Source of the DNA: Crambe crambe
Lineage: Eukaryota > Porifera > Demospongiae > Poecilosclerida > Crambeidae
Assembly: GCA_963924555.1 (NCBI GenBank)
Contig: OZ004582.1
Coordinates: forward strand, 682,001 to 746,000
Direction: 5' to 3'
Length of the DNA: 64,000 bases
Shown in pieces: positions 21,229 to 31,970 of the stretch. Every line of letters starts with the position of its first letter. Within the stretch, counting starts at the first letter, position 1. A program made the position numbers and the translations under genes. The notes beneath the pieces are model-generated. The model had not been told where the DNA came from. It searched no databases and saw only the letters and a program-made list of their open reading frames with translations.

Positions 21229-21974
21229 CTAGTACATGATTAAGTATACCGTTGGTGGAACAGTCCCACCTTGGGATAGTCCATCATTCTTGATGGTACA
21301 ACCCAATGGGATTCTCAATACTCTTGGACGTCTGTTGGCAATACTGGACATCTCTGGCAAACGAGATAACCCATCAGCATTATTGTGCTGCTCCGATGTC
21401 CTAAATTCCAAATCATATTGGTACCCCAAGAGCAGTATAGCCCAACGCTGTATCCTTGCAGCTGCTAAAGTAGGTAGACCCTTTTTAGGCCCTAATATGG
21501 ACATCAACGGCTTATGATCCGTCACTAGAGTAAACTTTCTCCCATATATATTTATGAAATTTCTTTATCCCAAATTACAAAGGCCAAACCCTCCTTTTCA
21601 ATTTGGGCATAATGCTCGTTGACAGGCTGCACTCCATGCCCACTGGGATCCCTTGCATAATAACCGATTCATGATCGAGGTAAAAACTTCCCATAATAGT
21701 TTGCGAGCCCCAAAAAGGCCCGCAACTCTTGAACGTTTGTGGGTGGGGGGGCCTCTGTGATAGCTCTTATTTTCTCGGGCATTGCATGTAGACCATTCTT
21801 ATCAATACGATAACCAAGGTAATCAACAGAGGGTTCTAAAAACTTGCATTTAGCCCGTTTCAACCTCAGCCCAAACTGTTTGATCCGTTCAAAAACCTGT
21901 CTTAAGTTTCTGAGATGTTCAACCTCATCTTTCCCAGTAATTAAGACATCATCAATATGGTAACATACTTGCAA
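21229..21974 (-). pseudogene. Gypsy RT thumb/connection and RNase H remnants
   Basis: 21669-21974 has 'CYHIDDVLITG' (His-Ile-Asp-Asp in place of the usual Tyr-x-Asp-Asp) and the connection region 'VDYLGYRIDKNGLHAMPEK' and 'LRAFLGLANYYGKFLP'. 21229-21525 has the end of RNase H, 'TDHKPLMSIL' to 'SEQHNNADGLSRLP'. Between them about 145 bp carries the rest of RNase H in broken frames. It cannot encode active enzyme. Confidence 0.8.
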
Positions 21975-22642
21975 GAATCAGGTTCCAACGTCACTTGCTG
22001 GTAGGCTTGGGAGAGATCCAGTTTGGTAAAAGCTTGTCCACCTGCCAAGGTAGCAAATAAATCCTCAGGTGTTGGCATTGGGAATTGGTCGACTTCGAGT
22101 GCTGGGTTTATTGTGACTTTATAGTCTCCACATATACGAATACCCCCATCTGACTTGGGGACTGGAACAATGGGAGCAGCCCAGTCACTGTACTTCACTT
22201 TCTCCAAAACGCCCATCTTCTCCAGTCTATCCAGGTCTTGTTCCTGGAGTGTGCCCAATTCTGGACGAAAAATTTCCTCATACTCTTGTACCAACTGATC
22301 TACTGGAGTCATCACCTTTCTGATGGCACCCCAATCGAGTTGAAATTTGCATAGCCAATTGCGCCCAAATAATGATGGGCCATCTCCAGCTACAACCACC
22401 AGGGGCAACTTGCGTGTCTTTGTACCATATGTCACCTGGACCATCTTTTGACCGAGAACTTTTAGACCTTGTCCCGTGTATGTTGTCAGCCTGATCGCTG
22501 ATTTGGCCAGCATGGGTGCCTTGAGAGTGCTCCTCCAAGTCTTCTCCGAGATGATGGAGACCGAGGCACCTGTGTCCAGCTCCATCATTAAGGGCTTGGC
22601 TTCCACTGTCAGCTCCAACAATATACCAGCCTTGGACGCCAC
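21941..22642 (-). pseudogene. Gypsy protease and N-terminal reverse transcriptase
   Basis: Aspartic protease motif 'MELDTGASVSII' and flap/second-strand block 'PLVVVAGDGPSLFGRNWL' come first. Then the RT fingers: 'EKVKYSDWAAPIVPVPKSDG', 'IRICGDYKVTINP' and 'FTKLDLSQAYQQV', which holds the first catalytic Asp. The reading breaks just after 'CKYVTI', where the palm with the primer grip should follow. The proteolytic motif is complete. Confidence 0.85.
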
Positions 22643-23438
22643 TGGTCTCGTCGGGTTCCCCTAACGTCTCAGGATCACCTTCAGGTTGTCCCACAAAATC
22701 AGTCCTCAGTCTGGGGTTTGGTGGACGCCCCTTGCTCTTACACATCTTGGCTATGTGGCCCAGTTTCTTACAGGATCTGCATCTCTGGATTCTGTAGTAG
22801 CAAGAGTCTGAGGGATGGTTTGTTTTCCCACAACGGTAGCAGGCGGAGCCTTGGGCAGCCGCAGCTATCCTTTGAGTTTGTACCGCATGAACAGTGGTGG
22901 CTTCTTCAATTATTTTCTGCAGTTCACCTGCTCGCAATTCTGCAGCTTCCATGCCATAGGCTGTCTCGTAGGCCGTCTTCAAGGTAAGCCCTTCACAGGT
23001 CAACAGTTTCCTATGTATCGCTTCCCGACGTAAACCACACACAAACCGATCTTGCAATGCTTCGTCTAGGCCTACTCCAAACCCGCATTTATCAGCCATT
23101 CTCCGTAATACGGCCATGTATGCCGCCACATCTTCACCTTCTTTCTGTCTCCGCTGGTGGAAATGGAACCTCTCTGCGATTATCACTGGCTTCGGCTTCA
23201 AATGTGCCTTCAACACTCCCACCAATTGTGCATAACTCTTGGTTGCTGGCTTCTCGGGTGCCACGAGATCACTCAGTAGAGCATAGGCTTTAGCTCCTAT
23301 AACTGTGATAAGCACTGATACCCTCTTTCCGTCCTCGATCCCGTTGGCTTCGAAATATTGTTCCAACCTTTCAGCGTACTGTTCCCAGTCGTCTTCTCCT
23401 AACTGGAAAGCCTCAACCTTGCCAATAACTCCTGCCAT
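22640..23438 (-). CDS. Gypsy gag with CCHC zinc knuckles
   Basis: The start at 23438 (just downstream of the PBS) gives a capsid-like region: 'FQLGEDDWEQYAERLEQYF', 'HFHQRRQKEGEDVAAYMAVL' and 'FVCGLRREAIHRKL'. Two Cys/His clusters follow, 'CYRCGKTNHPSDSC' and 'CRSCKKLGHIAKMC', the nucleocapsid knuckles that bind RNA. The open frame continues to 22278 in the gag frame but overlaps the protease frame after about 22640, so a frameshift links gag to pol. Gag itself appears intact. Confidence 0.85.
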
Positions 23439-24257
23439 AAGTACTATCCAGTAACTCGTCGCCAGTTGTTATATTCCAAATGTATATCTCAGACTCAAAC
23501 AGAATCACAGTTCAATCAATCAATAAAGTGATACCAAAATCATGAAGTAATGCGCATCTGCAAAGTGACACACAAATTAATATAAAATACATCACAGTAA
23601 GGATCGTCAGGACCTCAGCCACAACAACAAACGACCTAGTGAGTCAGTAAAGTGTGGGCAGGAAGGGCATATTGCCTCTCACTGCAAAACAAAAGTGAAT
23701 TCAGTCCGTAATCTTGGTCAGGCCATTTTAGGCAGCTCCTTAAGAGTTAGTGGAGAGATAGCTGGTAGCCCTGTGGAGGATGTGCTCCTCGACACGGGGG
23801 CCGAAATTTCGGTGCTTCTATTGGGCCAGAACTGCCCGGGGTTGCAGGTCCAGTGGAAGGTGGGACCTGTGAAGGAGGAGGAGCTTGAAGTACAGGTGTT
23901 GACCAGGGCTCAGAAGAAAAAGGAGGAGCAGGAGCTGGAAAAACTGGAGGAGTTAGACCACCAGTCTAAGGCTACACTCACCTCTCTGGGAGACATTACT
24001 GTGTCGGAGAAGGAAACACCTCCAAATTCTCAAACCCCACCTACCCACTCACCCAAACCACAAACAAAGGCCAAGTCCAGAAGGTGTAACAAATTTAGGA
24101 ACTTTACCCCTAACCAACAGTTGAGTCCACAGGAAACAGCAACAAGTGGAAGTGTGATCCCCTCACCGTCCACACCAGAGGTGGTTCAAGACAGCAACAA
24201 CCCCTTACCAGTCAGTCAAGAACCGAGTGCTGAAGGAACAAACCCCCTACCTGATGA

Positions 24258-24316
24258 TGTGCAGGACCTCAGCAAGGACCTGACCAGTGCAGGACCTCAG
24301 CAAGGACCTGACCAGT
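24258..24316 (+). repeat. Tandem duplication of ~28 bp at the protease/integrase junction
   Basis: GCAGGACCTCAGCAAGGACC plus TGACCAGT occurs twice in a row. The duplication lies at the point where RT-RNase H sequence would be expected, which fits a repaired deletion endpoint. Confidence 0.75.
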
Positions 24317-24479
24317 ACAAAGAACTTACTGGATATGCAACTCACAGATGAGTCCTTAAAGCATGTACGTAAAGATATGGAGAACAGAGACTCAGCCTTT
24401 GCCTTAACAGACAGAGGCATAGTGAAGACAGTTACTACTAGTCCTACCTCAGAAATTAAGAAGGGAGGCATTCAAGGCT

Positions 24480-25424
24480 GCCCATGGCACCATCATAGCA
24501 GGGCATTTAGGCCAAAAATATACATTGAAGAAACTTGCCCCTTTCTTTTATTGGCCAGGAATGGGCCAAGACGTTGCACAATGGTGTAAGGAGTGCCCTG
24601 TGCCAGAGGTTCTATGATGTTAAGGGTAACAAAGCTCCATTTCACCCTTTACCAGTTGTCAGAGCCCCTTGGGAGTGGGTGGCCCTAGATATAGTGGGAC
24701 CTTTGACCCGCACCAAGCAAGGCAATAAATATATCTTAACTTGTATCTGCATGTCCAGCTATCCCAGTAAAAAGCATTGATGCTGAAACCCTGGTCCAGC
24801 CTCTTTTCCAACTTTAGCCGTCATGGGATTCCTGCACGGATCCTAACGGACTGTGGCAGTAATTTCACCAGCAAGTTGTTTCAGGCCTTGTGCAAACAGC
24901 TAGGAATAAAGCACATTTTGACCACCCCTTACAGGCAGAATACCAATGGCTGCTTGGAGAGGTGGCATTCTACTCTGAAGCGCTGTTATATTCTTTTTGG
25001 CCTGAGAGAGGCACCAAATAGGGTGACAGGGTATGCCCCCTTCACCCTCCTGTACGGCAGGGAGGTGAGGGGGCCAGTTGCCATTCTTGCAGAAACACGG
25101 GGGAAAGAAACCCCCAAGTCAAAAACAATTCAGGACTTGTTGGAAGAGACCAAGAGAAGGCTGAGCATAGCTCAGGAGGCGGCAGCGGAGACAGATGAGC
25201 AGTCCAAGCAATACAACAAATTCAATTATGACAAGCAGGCACACGCACACCCACTAAAGATAGGAGATGAAGTGCTGGTAAGGATACCCACGGATCCTAA
25301 GGGCCTGCATGCAGTGTCAGACACCCCTACCAATGTTACCTATACATTGAATGCACCATATAAGGGTAAGAAAAATAGAACTTTCCACCGTAATAGCTTA
25401 AAGCTTACAATTACTACTAAATAG
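24480..25424 (+). pseudogene. Gypsy integrase
   Basis: The zinc-binding part is readable across frames ('IIAGHLGQKYTLKKL', 'FYWPGMGQDVAQWCKECP'). The core supplies 'WVALDIVGPLT' (first Asp), 'ARILTDCGSNFTSKLF' (second Asp) and 'YRQNTNGCLERWHSTLK' (Glu), so the DDE set is present. Then come 'APFTLLYGREVRGPVA' and a C-terminal domain with 'LKIGDEVLVRI'. Frame breaks at about 24600 and 24780 separate the zinc domain, first-Asp block and the rest, so no single protein is made. Confidence 0.8.
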
Positions 25425-26214
25425 AGTAGTCCACCAATCACAGTATTGGTTTAAAGAGACCTCTTCCGAGAAGAGAGGCTCAACCCTTTCAAGATCAAAC
25501 TTAGGTCGTCATTTATTATTCCACACTATGCGATGGCCACAAGTTTCCTTCAACGTATTGAAGGTGGTGATTTCGGAAAAGTTTATTTTCACCGACTCGC
25601 TATCTGGGCTGGGTTCTCGCATTATCAACCCTCTACCACTTGGACCAAAAGCCATGGATAACGAGAACAGCAGGCAAACAGGATCAGAAGGAAGACTGCA
25701 CAATAAAATAGCTAGCAATAGATCTCAAAAGTGACAGGTAGTTGTGGTGTGTAGCTTGTTCTCAAAACCTGCAACTATACAAGCCAATGTCCCACAGGCT
25801 ACGTTTCACTACTTGAATGAGAAGTGGGTGGGGCTGCATATCTAGGAAACCAAAAGGGTTAAATGACTTTGGCATTGGTGGGTAGGTAGGGAATGTGGAT
25901 AACGTTGCCCTGACCAAATTTCAAGGCACCAAGTTTGATTTTCCCAACTTTGTCCATTTTCTGGCCAAAAATGGGGTAGACGTTATACATACAGTTTAGA
26001 GATAAAATACCTAAATTGATTTTTTGCTCATAGCAGTCAGAATGTCAGTCATGCGATGATGAAATTTTGACATGGAAGTTGTCCTCACCCACATTCTACT
26101 TGAGTGAGTGTTAACTCCATCGATTCTGTGACTTTCGGAGCAAAGTTCTAGGGCCCTGTCATTGAACAGACAGAAAGCAAGTAACTTGCACATCACAATC
26201 TTTTTTTTTTTTAG
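25425..26214. other. Downstream flank of the Gypsy element, no LTR proven
   Basis: No matching LTR pair could be found for the element at 23600-25424. The short overlapping ORFs at 25509-25734 on opposite strands have no recognisable domain. Confidence 0.35.
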
Positions 26215-26218
26215 GGGG

Positions 26219-26545
26219 GGGGAGGTACATTACAACCATCATATCCTAGTTTGCCTTCGTACTCTAGAAAGCGTTAACCACACGATCCGAAATCTCAAGC
26301 TGAGCTAAGTACATTCTGCCCCATCGTTAATTCATGTCATAAGCTTTGGGGGTGAAAGTATGTTACAACTATCACATCCCAGCTTCTCGCTGCACTCTAA
26401 GCCCCAAGTTCCAGTGGGGGACAGTGAGCTAAGTATAATCAGCCCCATCACTAAACATACACAGCAAGTGGACAACTATCGTGTCATAAGCCTTTTGGGT
26501 GAAAGTATGTTACAACTATCTTACTCCACCTTCTCGATTTAGAAA
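26219..26545. repeat. Degenerate tandem repeat, ~145-bp unit, about 2.5 copies
   Basis: GTGAAAGTATGTTACAACTA(TC) occurs at about 26353 and 26500, with a diverged relative (GGTACATTACAACCATCAT) at 26224. Each is followed by a C(A/C)CCTTCTCG-like stretch, and a GAGCTAAGTA...GCCCCATC block separates them. Confidence 0.65.
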
Positions 26546-26974
26546 GACCTTAGGTGTGGGGCTCTCATTAAAATAGCTAATCGAGCACCCTCTCTTATCG
26601 GCTAACTGGTGGTTAGGCTGGCAATCATCCCAGCTGACCTTGGCCAAATTCTTCCATCAATCTCACTTTTAACTTGGAGATCCTCCTCCTCTTATTAGCG
26701 CATATGCAAACTGCAAAGTACAGGGAAAGGATTGTCGAAGATGTATGATGCATGGGAGACCACACCTGCTGTAGACGCCTTACCCGTGCTTCCTAATAGA
26801 TATGGACTACTACAAAATAATCTCTCTCTCTCTCAATAGCAGTACCATAGGCCTACTGGAGTGCTATCAATTGCGTATTGTATTGTAGTACCATAGTTAA
26901 CATACTATGTAGTGTGAGGATAACCCGGGGCACCAAAGCGCAAGTATGCACCCCTTGTTCTTAGCCGCCTTGAA

Positions 26975-27400
26975 TCAAACCATGGAGGAGAAAGCCTCTT
27001 CTTGAGGGCCCAGGAAGATGGAAGCACAAGGAGATCAGCCTCGTGTCAAGCTAAATCCTCTTTCTAACCCGGTACCCCTACGTAGGTTCATTTCTGATAA
27101 TCCAACCGTAGGTGAGTTACATTGGCTATAGCCAGTTTATTAAAATATCCATAGCCAGTTTGTTAAAGTTATGCAACTGTACTGAAGGTGGAGACCAGTT
27201 GGAAATGCTACATTCGTCACACACAATCTTACCTTCGTAGCTGATTCGAGTTGATCGCAAACTTCAGTAGATTATGACAGAAAACCCAACTCTTTTGATA
27301 CACAATCAGCCTTGCTGATTAGCCGTCAGCAGAAGTAGGGTGCATTGCATATTGAATCTTCGGCTTCTTGTCCATTTCTGCATGGTGCCTAGATATTTTC
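26975..27400. repeat. Dispersed repeat family A, copy 1
   Basis: CCTCTTCTTGAGGGCCCAGG and GTTACATTGGCTATA...CAGTTTGTTAAAGTTATGCA recur at about 43055-43275. GTTGGAAATGCTA...GAGTTGATC...ACTTCAGTAGA and CTTCTTGTCCATT recur at 41603-41700. The two halves are in swapped order around the NYN gene remnant at 41.8-42.6 kb. Within 27383-27650 a shorter motif (GATGCCTAxATTCACTT, TGACTGTTGAAACC) is repeated in tandem. Confidence 0.65.
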
Positions 27401-29044
27401 AGAAATTTACCCCACAATATTCAGCACGATGCCTAGCCTCACTTCTGACTGTTACGGGACCAATAGCATTCTAATGTGAATCTAAACATTCAGCGTGATG
27501 CCTATATTCACTTTTTGACTGTTGAAACCAGAATAGGTCATAATGATTTTTGGAAATTTACCAAGGCTATAATTATATAGACTTGTGTAAAAAAAATTTT
27601 ACGAGATCAATAGCACTAAATATGAAGCCAAACGTTTGGCATGATGCCTGGATTCACTTTTGACCGTTGAAACCCAAATTGGTCAAGGCTTGGGAAGTAA
27701 TGTCAAGAATCGGAATGACCTTGTAATATGCTTGCAAATTAATGTAATGATGCATCAAGTTCAGTATTGGTTGTGTGACTTGGTAGAGTTAGGTGGCTGG
27801 CCCAGGCATCAAGTCCCCATGCTCTCTGCACAGGGGGAAGGAACCTCCCCTTTTCACATGGCAAGTTGGTTGGCAGATTTATATTACATGGACACTGCCA
27901 ACAAACGTACTACACGGTTAGCCAAAATCATAGATTTATTTATAGCTATAGAGTTACCATAATACTCTTAATAGGAACAACAGATTATTCAAAACCAATA
28001 GATTCAGGTGAATCTGAGTCACCTGGGAAATTTTTTTCTGATGAATTCAAGGACTGGTCTGATGCAGTTTTAGATGAAATTGGTCTTACACAATAGATAT
28101 AACACCATAATGTTATAAAGATATATATTTGTATTTAGTTAATTACACCCAAGATTAAATACATTTTCTGTGATATTGTGTTGCTACTTTGTGGCCAGTC
28201 AAATTAATTTGATAAGATTGAGTTTCATTATTATAAGTTAACTTTCTTCCATGAAAGCTATATAGAATAACTTTACACCAACTCCTTTTTGCCGGTTGAG
28301 GTACGACAGGATCAGTTACTGGCTGGCATGCCAGTGTGTGTTTACTGTCCTGGCCTGGTGTTCTTCTTCTAATGCCACTAAACCATCTCTCTTCACCATA
28401 TTCAAGTACAAATTTGTGAAGAATGGTTCTTCCAATATTCTCTCCTGCAGTTGCTCATCTTATGTGCCCTCTCAGAGCAGGCACAAAACTTGCCAAAAAT
28501 TTGAATTTTAAATTTGACCTATGACCTATGTAATGCTGACTCAGCAGAATTGCCCGCCTTATCCTGTGCGACAGGACACAAATCTCAACATTCAAGGTGC
28601 GATTGTTTAAGTATCAATGAACTCTTTGTGCTACAGTAGTAGTTTGTCCAAAATTTAAATGTTGATTTTTCACGTTGCAGACCCTAGCTATGACATTGAA
28701 ATTGTTGTGATCTACTCCAGCGCTACTTCCAGGCGTGCCTCTTGCTATTTATTAAAACCCACGCTTTACTCCAGAAAAAAGCACGATTCCAGCTGTGTAC
28801 TATATAGCCTATACTCCATATAATGCACACTCTATGCTGCCAACCATTACCTACTTCATCTAGGCTATACTACAAGGTGAGTTGATTAGAACAGCATAAA
28901 TCTCAGATAGCTGGAGTATCTTTACAACGGCTTTATGCATTATCTAGCTGCTGTATAGAATGTGGAGTCTGTAGTACAGACTCTGCTAGCTAGCTCAACA
29001 GTATTGAATGCTTTATAGATTAAAATATCTCTGCTCGCACTGCA
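27401..29044. other. No gene established
   Basis: An ORF at 27866-28096 ends with an acidic tail ('SESPGKFFSDEFKDWSDAVL') after an AACAG acceptor-like site near 27980, so a 3' exon of unknown product is possible. The remainder shows only short palindromes and AT-rich DNA. Confidence 0.35.
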
Positions 29045-29440
29045 GATGCTCATCCCCCATACTCTCCTCCCTCAAGCAAGACAACCAAATCTCAGCAGCC
29101 ATTATATAAATGTAATGATCAGACAGTAGAGCTTTTATGCTGCAGTCACTCTACAAGTATAAATTTCTTATCACCAGATCAGTGCATGGAGTTTTGCGCG
29201 ACAGAACTACCAGGAATTGCAGAAAAACTATATTTGGCAAGGGTAGGTATGGAATAGTATACAAGAACGCTTCATTATAGTGCTGTCGCCATTAAAGTGG
29301 TGAGTATAATACACATTATTGTTTCTATCATGTTTATTTATTCTAACTTATCTTTATAATTATAGGAAGGTAAGGCTGCTCTTTTATGAGACAAGACAGT
29401 CGATCAGTTTCAGGCCGAAGTTTCAGCCTTGAACTGATAT
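29045..29440 (+). pseudogene. Protein kinase N-lobe fragment
   Basis: An exon opens after TGCAG at 29044 and reads about 60 residues ending 'ATELPGIAEKLYLAR'. In an adjacent frame the sequence gives the glycine loop 'GKGRYGIVYKNAS'. After another one-base shift it gives 'HYSAVAIKV', the strand with the ATP-contacting lysine, followed by a GTGAGT donor. After a ~60-bp intron the text 'DKTVDQFQAEVSAL' matches the helix-C region. These match the start of a receptor/IRAK-like kinase domain. No catalytic loop (HRD) or DFG motif follows, so this is a broken fragment. Confidence 0.6.
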
Positions 29441-30229
29441 TAACAATGTGTGCAGTGCTGTTTGCAAATTGTAGTGATCATTAACTTCTTTAATAATAGT
29501 TTCTGGCACCCTAATATTTTACAGCTCTTCAGGTATTGTTCCAAAAACTCCATGAGGTTTTTTTTTTTTTAATGTACAAATTAGGTGTTATTTATAACTA
29601 TAGCTTTTAGGAGAGAAATGGGCGGTATTGAATCGGTGGAATGGTCCAGTGGAATGGAATGGTGGAACCAACTTTTTCAAATACTTCAATAATCATATCA
29701 TGACTGGAACTAGATATAGTCTCGCGGGCCAGACTCGATCGCGAGACTAACTAGATATGCATGTACTCTACCCAGGCCCCTGGGGACGAGGCTAGTACTC
29801 TACTTACAGTATATACAGTCATAGTCAGTTCTAGTTCAGTAATCTATTGCTAGATACCAGATTCCTAAAGACCCAGTTCTCTGTTCTTCTTGTAAGCAAG
29901 TAAACTGCACACCCAGAGCTTACTTTAAGCTAACTACATAGTTATACAGTCATATTAAAATTTAAGCCACGCCCACGCACATGATTTCTTGAGCATGCTC
30001 AGTAGAATTCCATGTGCTAAGTGCAGCAAAGTGGTGATGTGATGGAAATTGAGAAATGTGCATCAGAAGCAAGTGATTGTTTTAAGTTGCGGCGATTATA
30101 TAGTCACCACCCTTCAAATCAGGGATTTAGAAGAATTCTAGCATTCGTTACTGGTATGTGTATAAAAATGGTTTTACAAAATAACCAAGCGTGCACCTAA
30201 TCTCACGTCCATGGCTAGCTACTTCTGGA

Positions 30230-31620
30230 ATGCCCAAGGGTAAAGGACGTAAGGGATCTGAACCACCCAGAAAGCGTAAGAGGAAGGAAACAGTGGAACT
30301 CTGCAAATACCTGAGCCTTCATCAAATTTCCAAGTAGCTTCGCCACTGGGTTCTCTACAATGTTCACATGATATTACAATAAGTCCACAGATAAACATAA
30401 CAAGTTCATCATTTCGTGCAAGTGCTGCAGTTACAAATAGTCCATCGACTCAAGATTATGTACCTTGGCCAAATGTACCACAGAGGCATCAGTTATATCC
30501 CCCATCAACACCACAGGGACTATTCCAATTGTGTTTCATAACTGGAAACATATCTGTGGTCAGCGGTATCAGAAACCATTGTATGGGTCACTGCCTTAAC
30601 CTTGCAGTCCAGGATAAGAAAAAAGCGATGCTTCTTAAACTGAAATCAGAGAAATCACCTGGTGTCAAACCACTCTGTCCAACTCGTTGGACTGTGCGGG
30701 CTGAATCACTGCGTTCAATTCTACTTAATTATGAAGTTATTCAGGGAGTTCTAGAAGAGATTCTTGAAGTGTATAGTGGCAACACGGAAGCTACATCAAC
30801 AGCTAGAGGTATATTGGTAACATCTCAAAGTTTATTCCTTTTTTTTTTGCAGTTGCAGCTGAAAAATTCTTATCAGTTACAGATACTCTAAGCAAAGCTA
30901 TACAGAAGAAGTCACTATGTGCATCTGAAGCGAGAAGTATGTCAAAAATTACTACTTCATGTTTGAAAGACCACAGAACTGATGCTAGTTTTAAAAAATT
31001 CTGGGATGACATGAATAGAAAAGCCTCGGAATTAGGAGTGGAGGAACCTCTATTACCACGGAGAAGACGGTTACCTGTACGTTACGATGAAACAGCATCA
31101 AACACTTACTACTCAGAAACAGCAGAAGAATTATATCGTAAGTACTATTTTGAAATACTAGACACACTAACTGGGGAAATAGAAAGGAGGTTTGAGTCTC
31201 AGACATTTGATCTATATTGCAAAATTGAAGACCTTCGTAAAGCTTGCACAGGAAAAAAAATACCTCCAATACATGATATTGTGAAACATTTTAGCAATGC
31301 TTAAAAACACCATGCAGGGAGTAGAATTTTCTTTTGCTAACTTAAAGGAAAAGTTGTCACAATTCCAAATACTTTCCCCCCATGTCTCCAAACTTTTTAG
31401 GCTCCTTTTAACAATGCCTGCAACATCGGCAACCAGTGAAAGGTCCTTTTCATCTTTACGTCGAATTAAAACCTACTTACGCACAACCATGAAACAGGAG
31501 AGATTAAATCACTTAATGATGCTTTATATTCATAAGGATAAAACTATAGATTTCAATGAAGCTATGAGAGAATTTGTTATATACAAAGATAACAGACGTG
31601 ACATTTTTGGAAACTTCTAA
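30230..31620 (+). pseudogene. hAT-family transposase, copy 1
   Basis: The likely start at 30230 gives a basic leader ('KGKGRKGSEPPRKRKRK'), then a frameshift into a Ser/Pro-rich region. Catalytic-domain text follows: 'HCMGHCLNLAVQD' and 'LCPTRWTVRAESL'. A 44-bp intron (30809-30852, GTATAT...TTTTTGCAG) joins 'STAR' to 'VAAEKFLSVTDTLSKAI'. Next are 'LGVEEPLLPRRRRLPVRYD' and, after a frameshift at about 31297, the hAT C-terminal dimerisation block 'MPATSATSERSFSSLRRIKT'. The first catalytic Asp block expected before 'HCMGHCLNL' is absent. It belongs to the same subfamily as the copy at 44335-45495. Confidence 0.8.
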
Positions 31621-31719
31621 CTAGTTCTGTTTTTAGAGTCATGATTAATTTTATAAAGGTGCATGTACAAATTCTCACCCTAGAGCCTTACCACATTTTA
31701 AGTGGTTGTGCCGCCCCTG
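30230..31719 (+). mobile_element. hAT transposon copy 1 (internally deleted)
   Basis: The coding region 30230-31620 is followed by CCGCCCCTG at 31711-31719. Read inward this is CAGGGGCGGCACAACC, a hAT-style terminus, so the 3' end can be placed. I could not find the matching 5' terminus. Confidence 0.65.
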
Positions 31720-31803
31720 AAATATTGGTGCTTACCACAAAATATAGATAGTCCCTTCCATCAGCGTTACCCATAGGAATGTAGCTAATGTTAATTGTTT
31801 GGT

Positions 31804-31970
31804 GAAAGGTTAAGTAAGTTAAGAGAGAGAATCAGTTGTGTCATTGTCGATGTCAGCAGTGCTGTAAAAGGTTAAGTAAGTTAAGAGAGAGAATCAGTTG
31901 TGTCATTGTCAATGTCGGCAGTGCTGTAAAAGGTTAAGGAGAGAATCAGTTGTGTCATTGTCGATATTTG
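31804..31970. repeat. Short tandem repeat, ~62-bp unit, 2.7 copies
   Basis: AAAGGTTAAGTAAGTTAAGA followed by GAGAGAATCAGTTGTGTCAT recurs with about 62-bp spacing. The last copy lacks an internal TAAGTTAAGA segment. Confidence 0.85.

Larger units (their letters stand above)
21229..23466 (-). mobile_element. Gypsy (Ty3-type) retrotransposon, internally deleted, 3'-truncated
   Basis: On the minus strand the element reads primer-binding site, gag, protease, partial RT and partial RNase H. A PBS-like TGGCGACGAG ends at 23464 next to ATATAACA, the likely end of a 5' LTR that starts beyond it. Gag begins at 23438. The integrase and 3' LTR are missing; RNase H runs into the minisatellite border at about 21229. 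The central RT palm between 'LEPDSCKYVT' and 'CYHIDDVL' is lost. The layout resembles the metazoan K02A2.6-like Gypsy group. Confidence 0.85.
23600..25424 (+). mobile_element. Gypsy-like element: gag knuckle, protease, integrase; no RT
   Basis: In plus orientation, back to back with the previous Gypsy. The coding order is a CCHC-like knuckle (first Cys replaced by Ser, then 'CGQEGHIASHC'), aspartic protease 'VLLDTGAEISVLL', a long Pro/Ser-rich linker, the integrase zinc domain, the DDE core and a C-terminal domain ending in a stop at 25424. No RT or RNase H lies between protease and integrase. The simplest reading is an internal deletion. A Gmr1-like order with integrase before RT is possible, but RT does not follow either. 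Confidence 0.8.
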
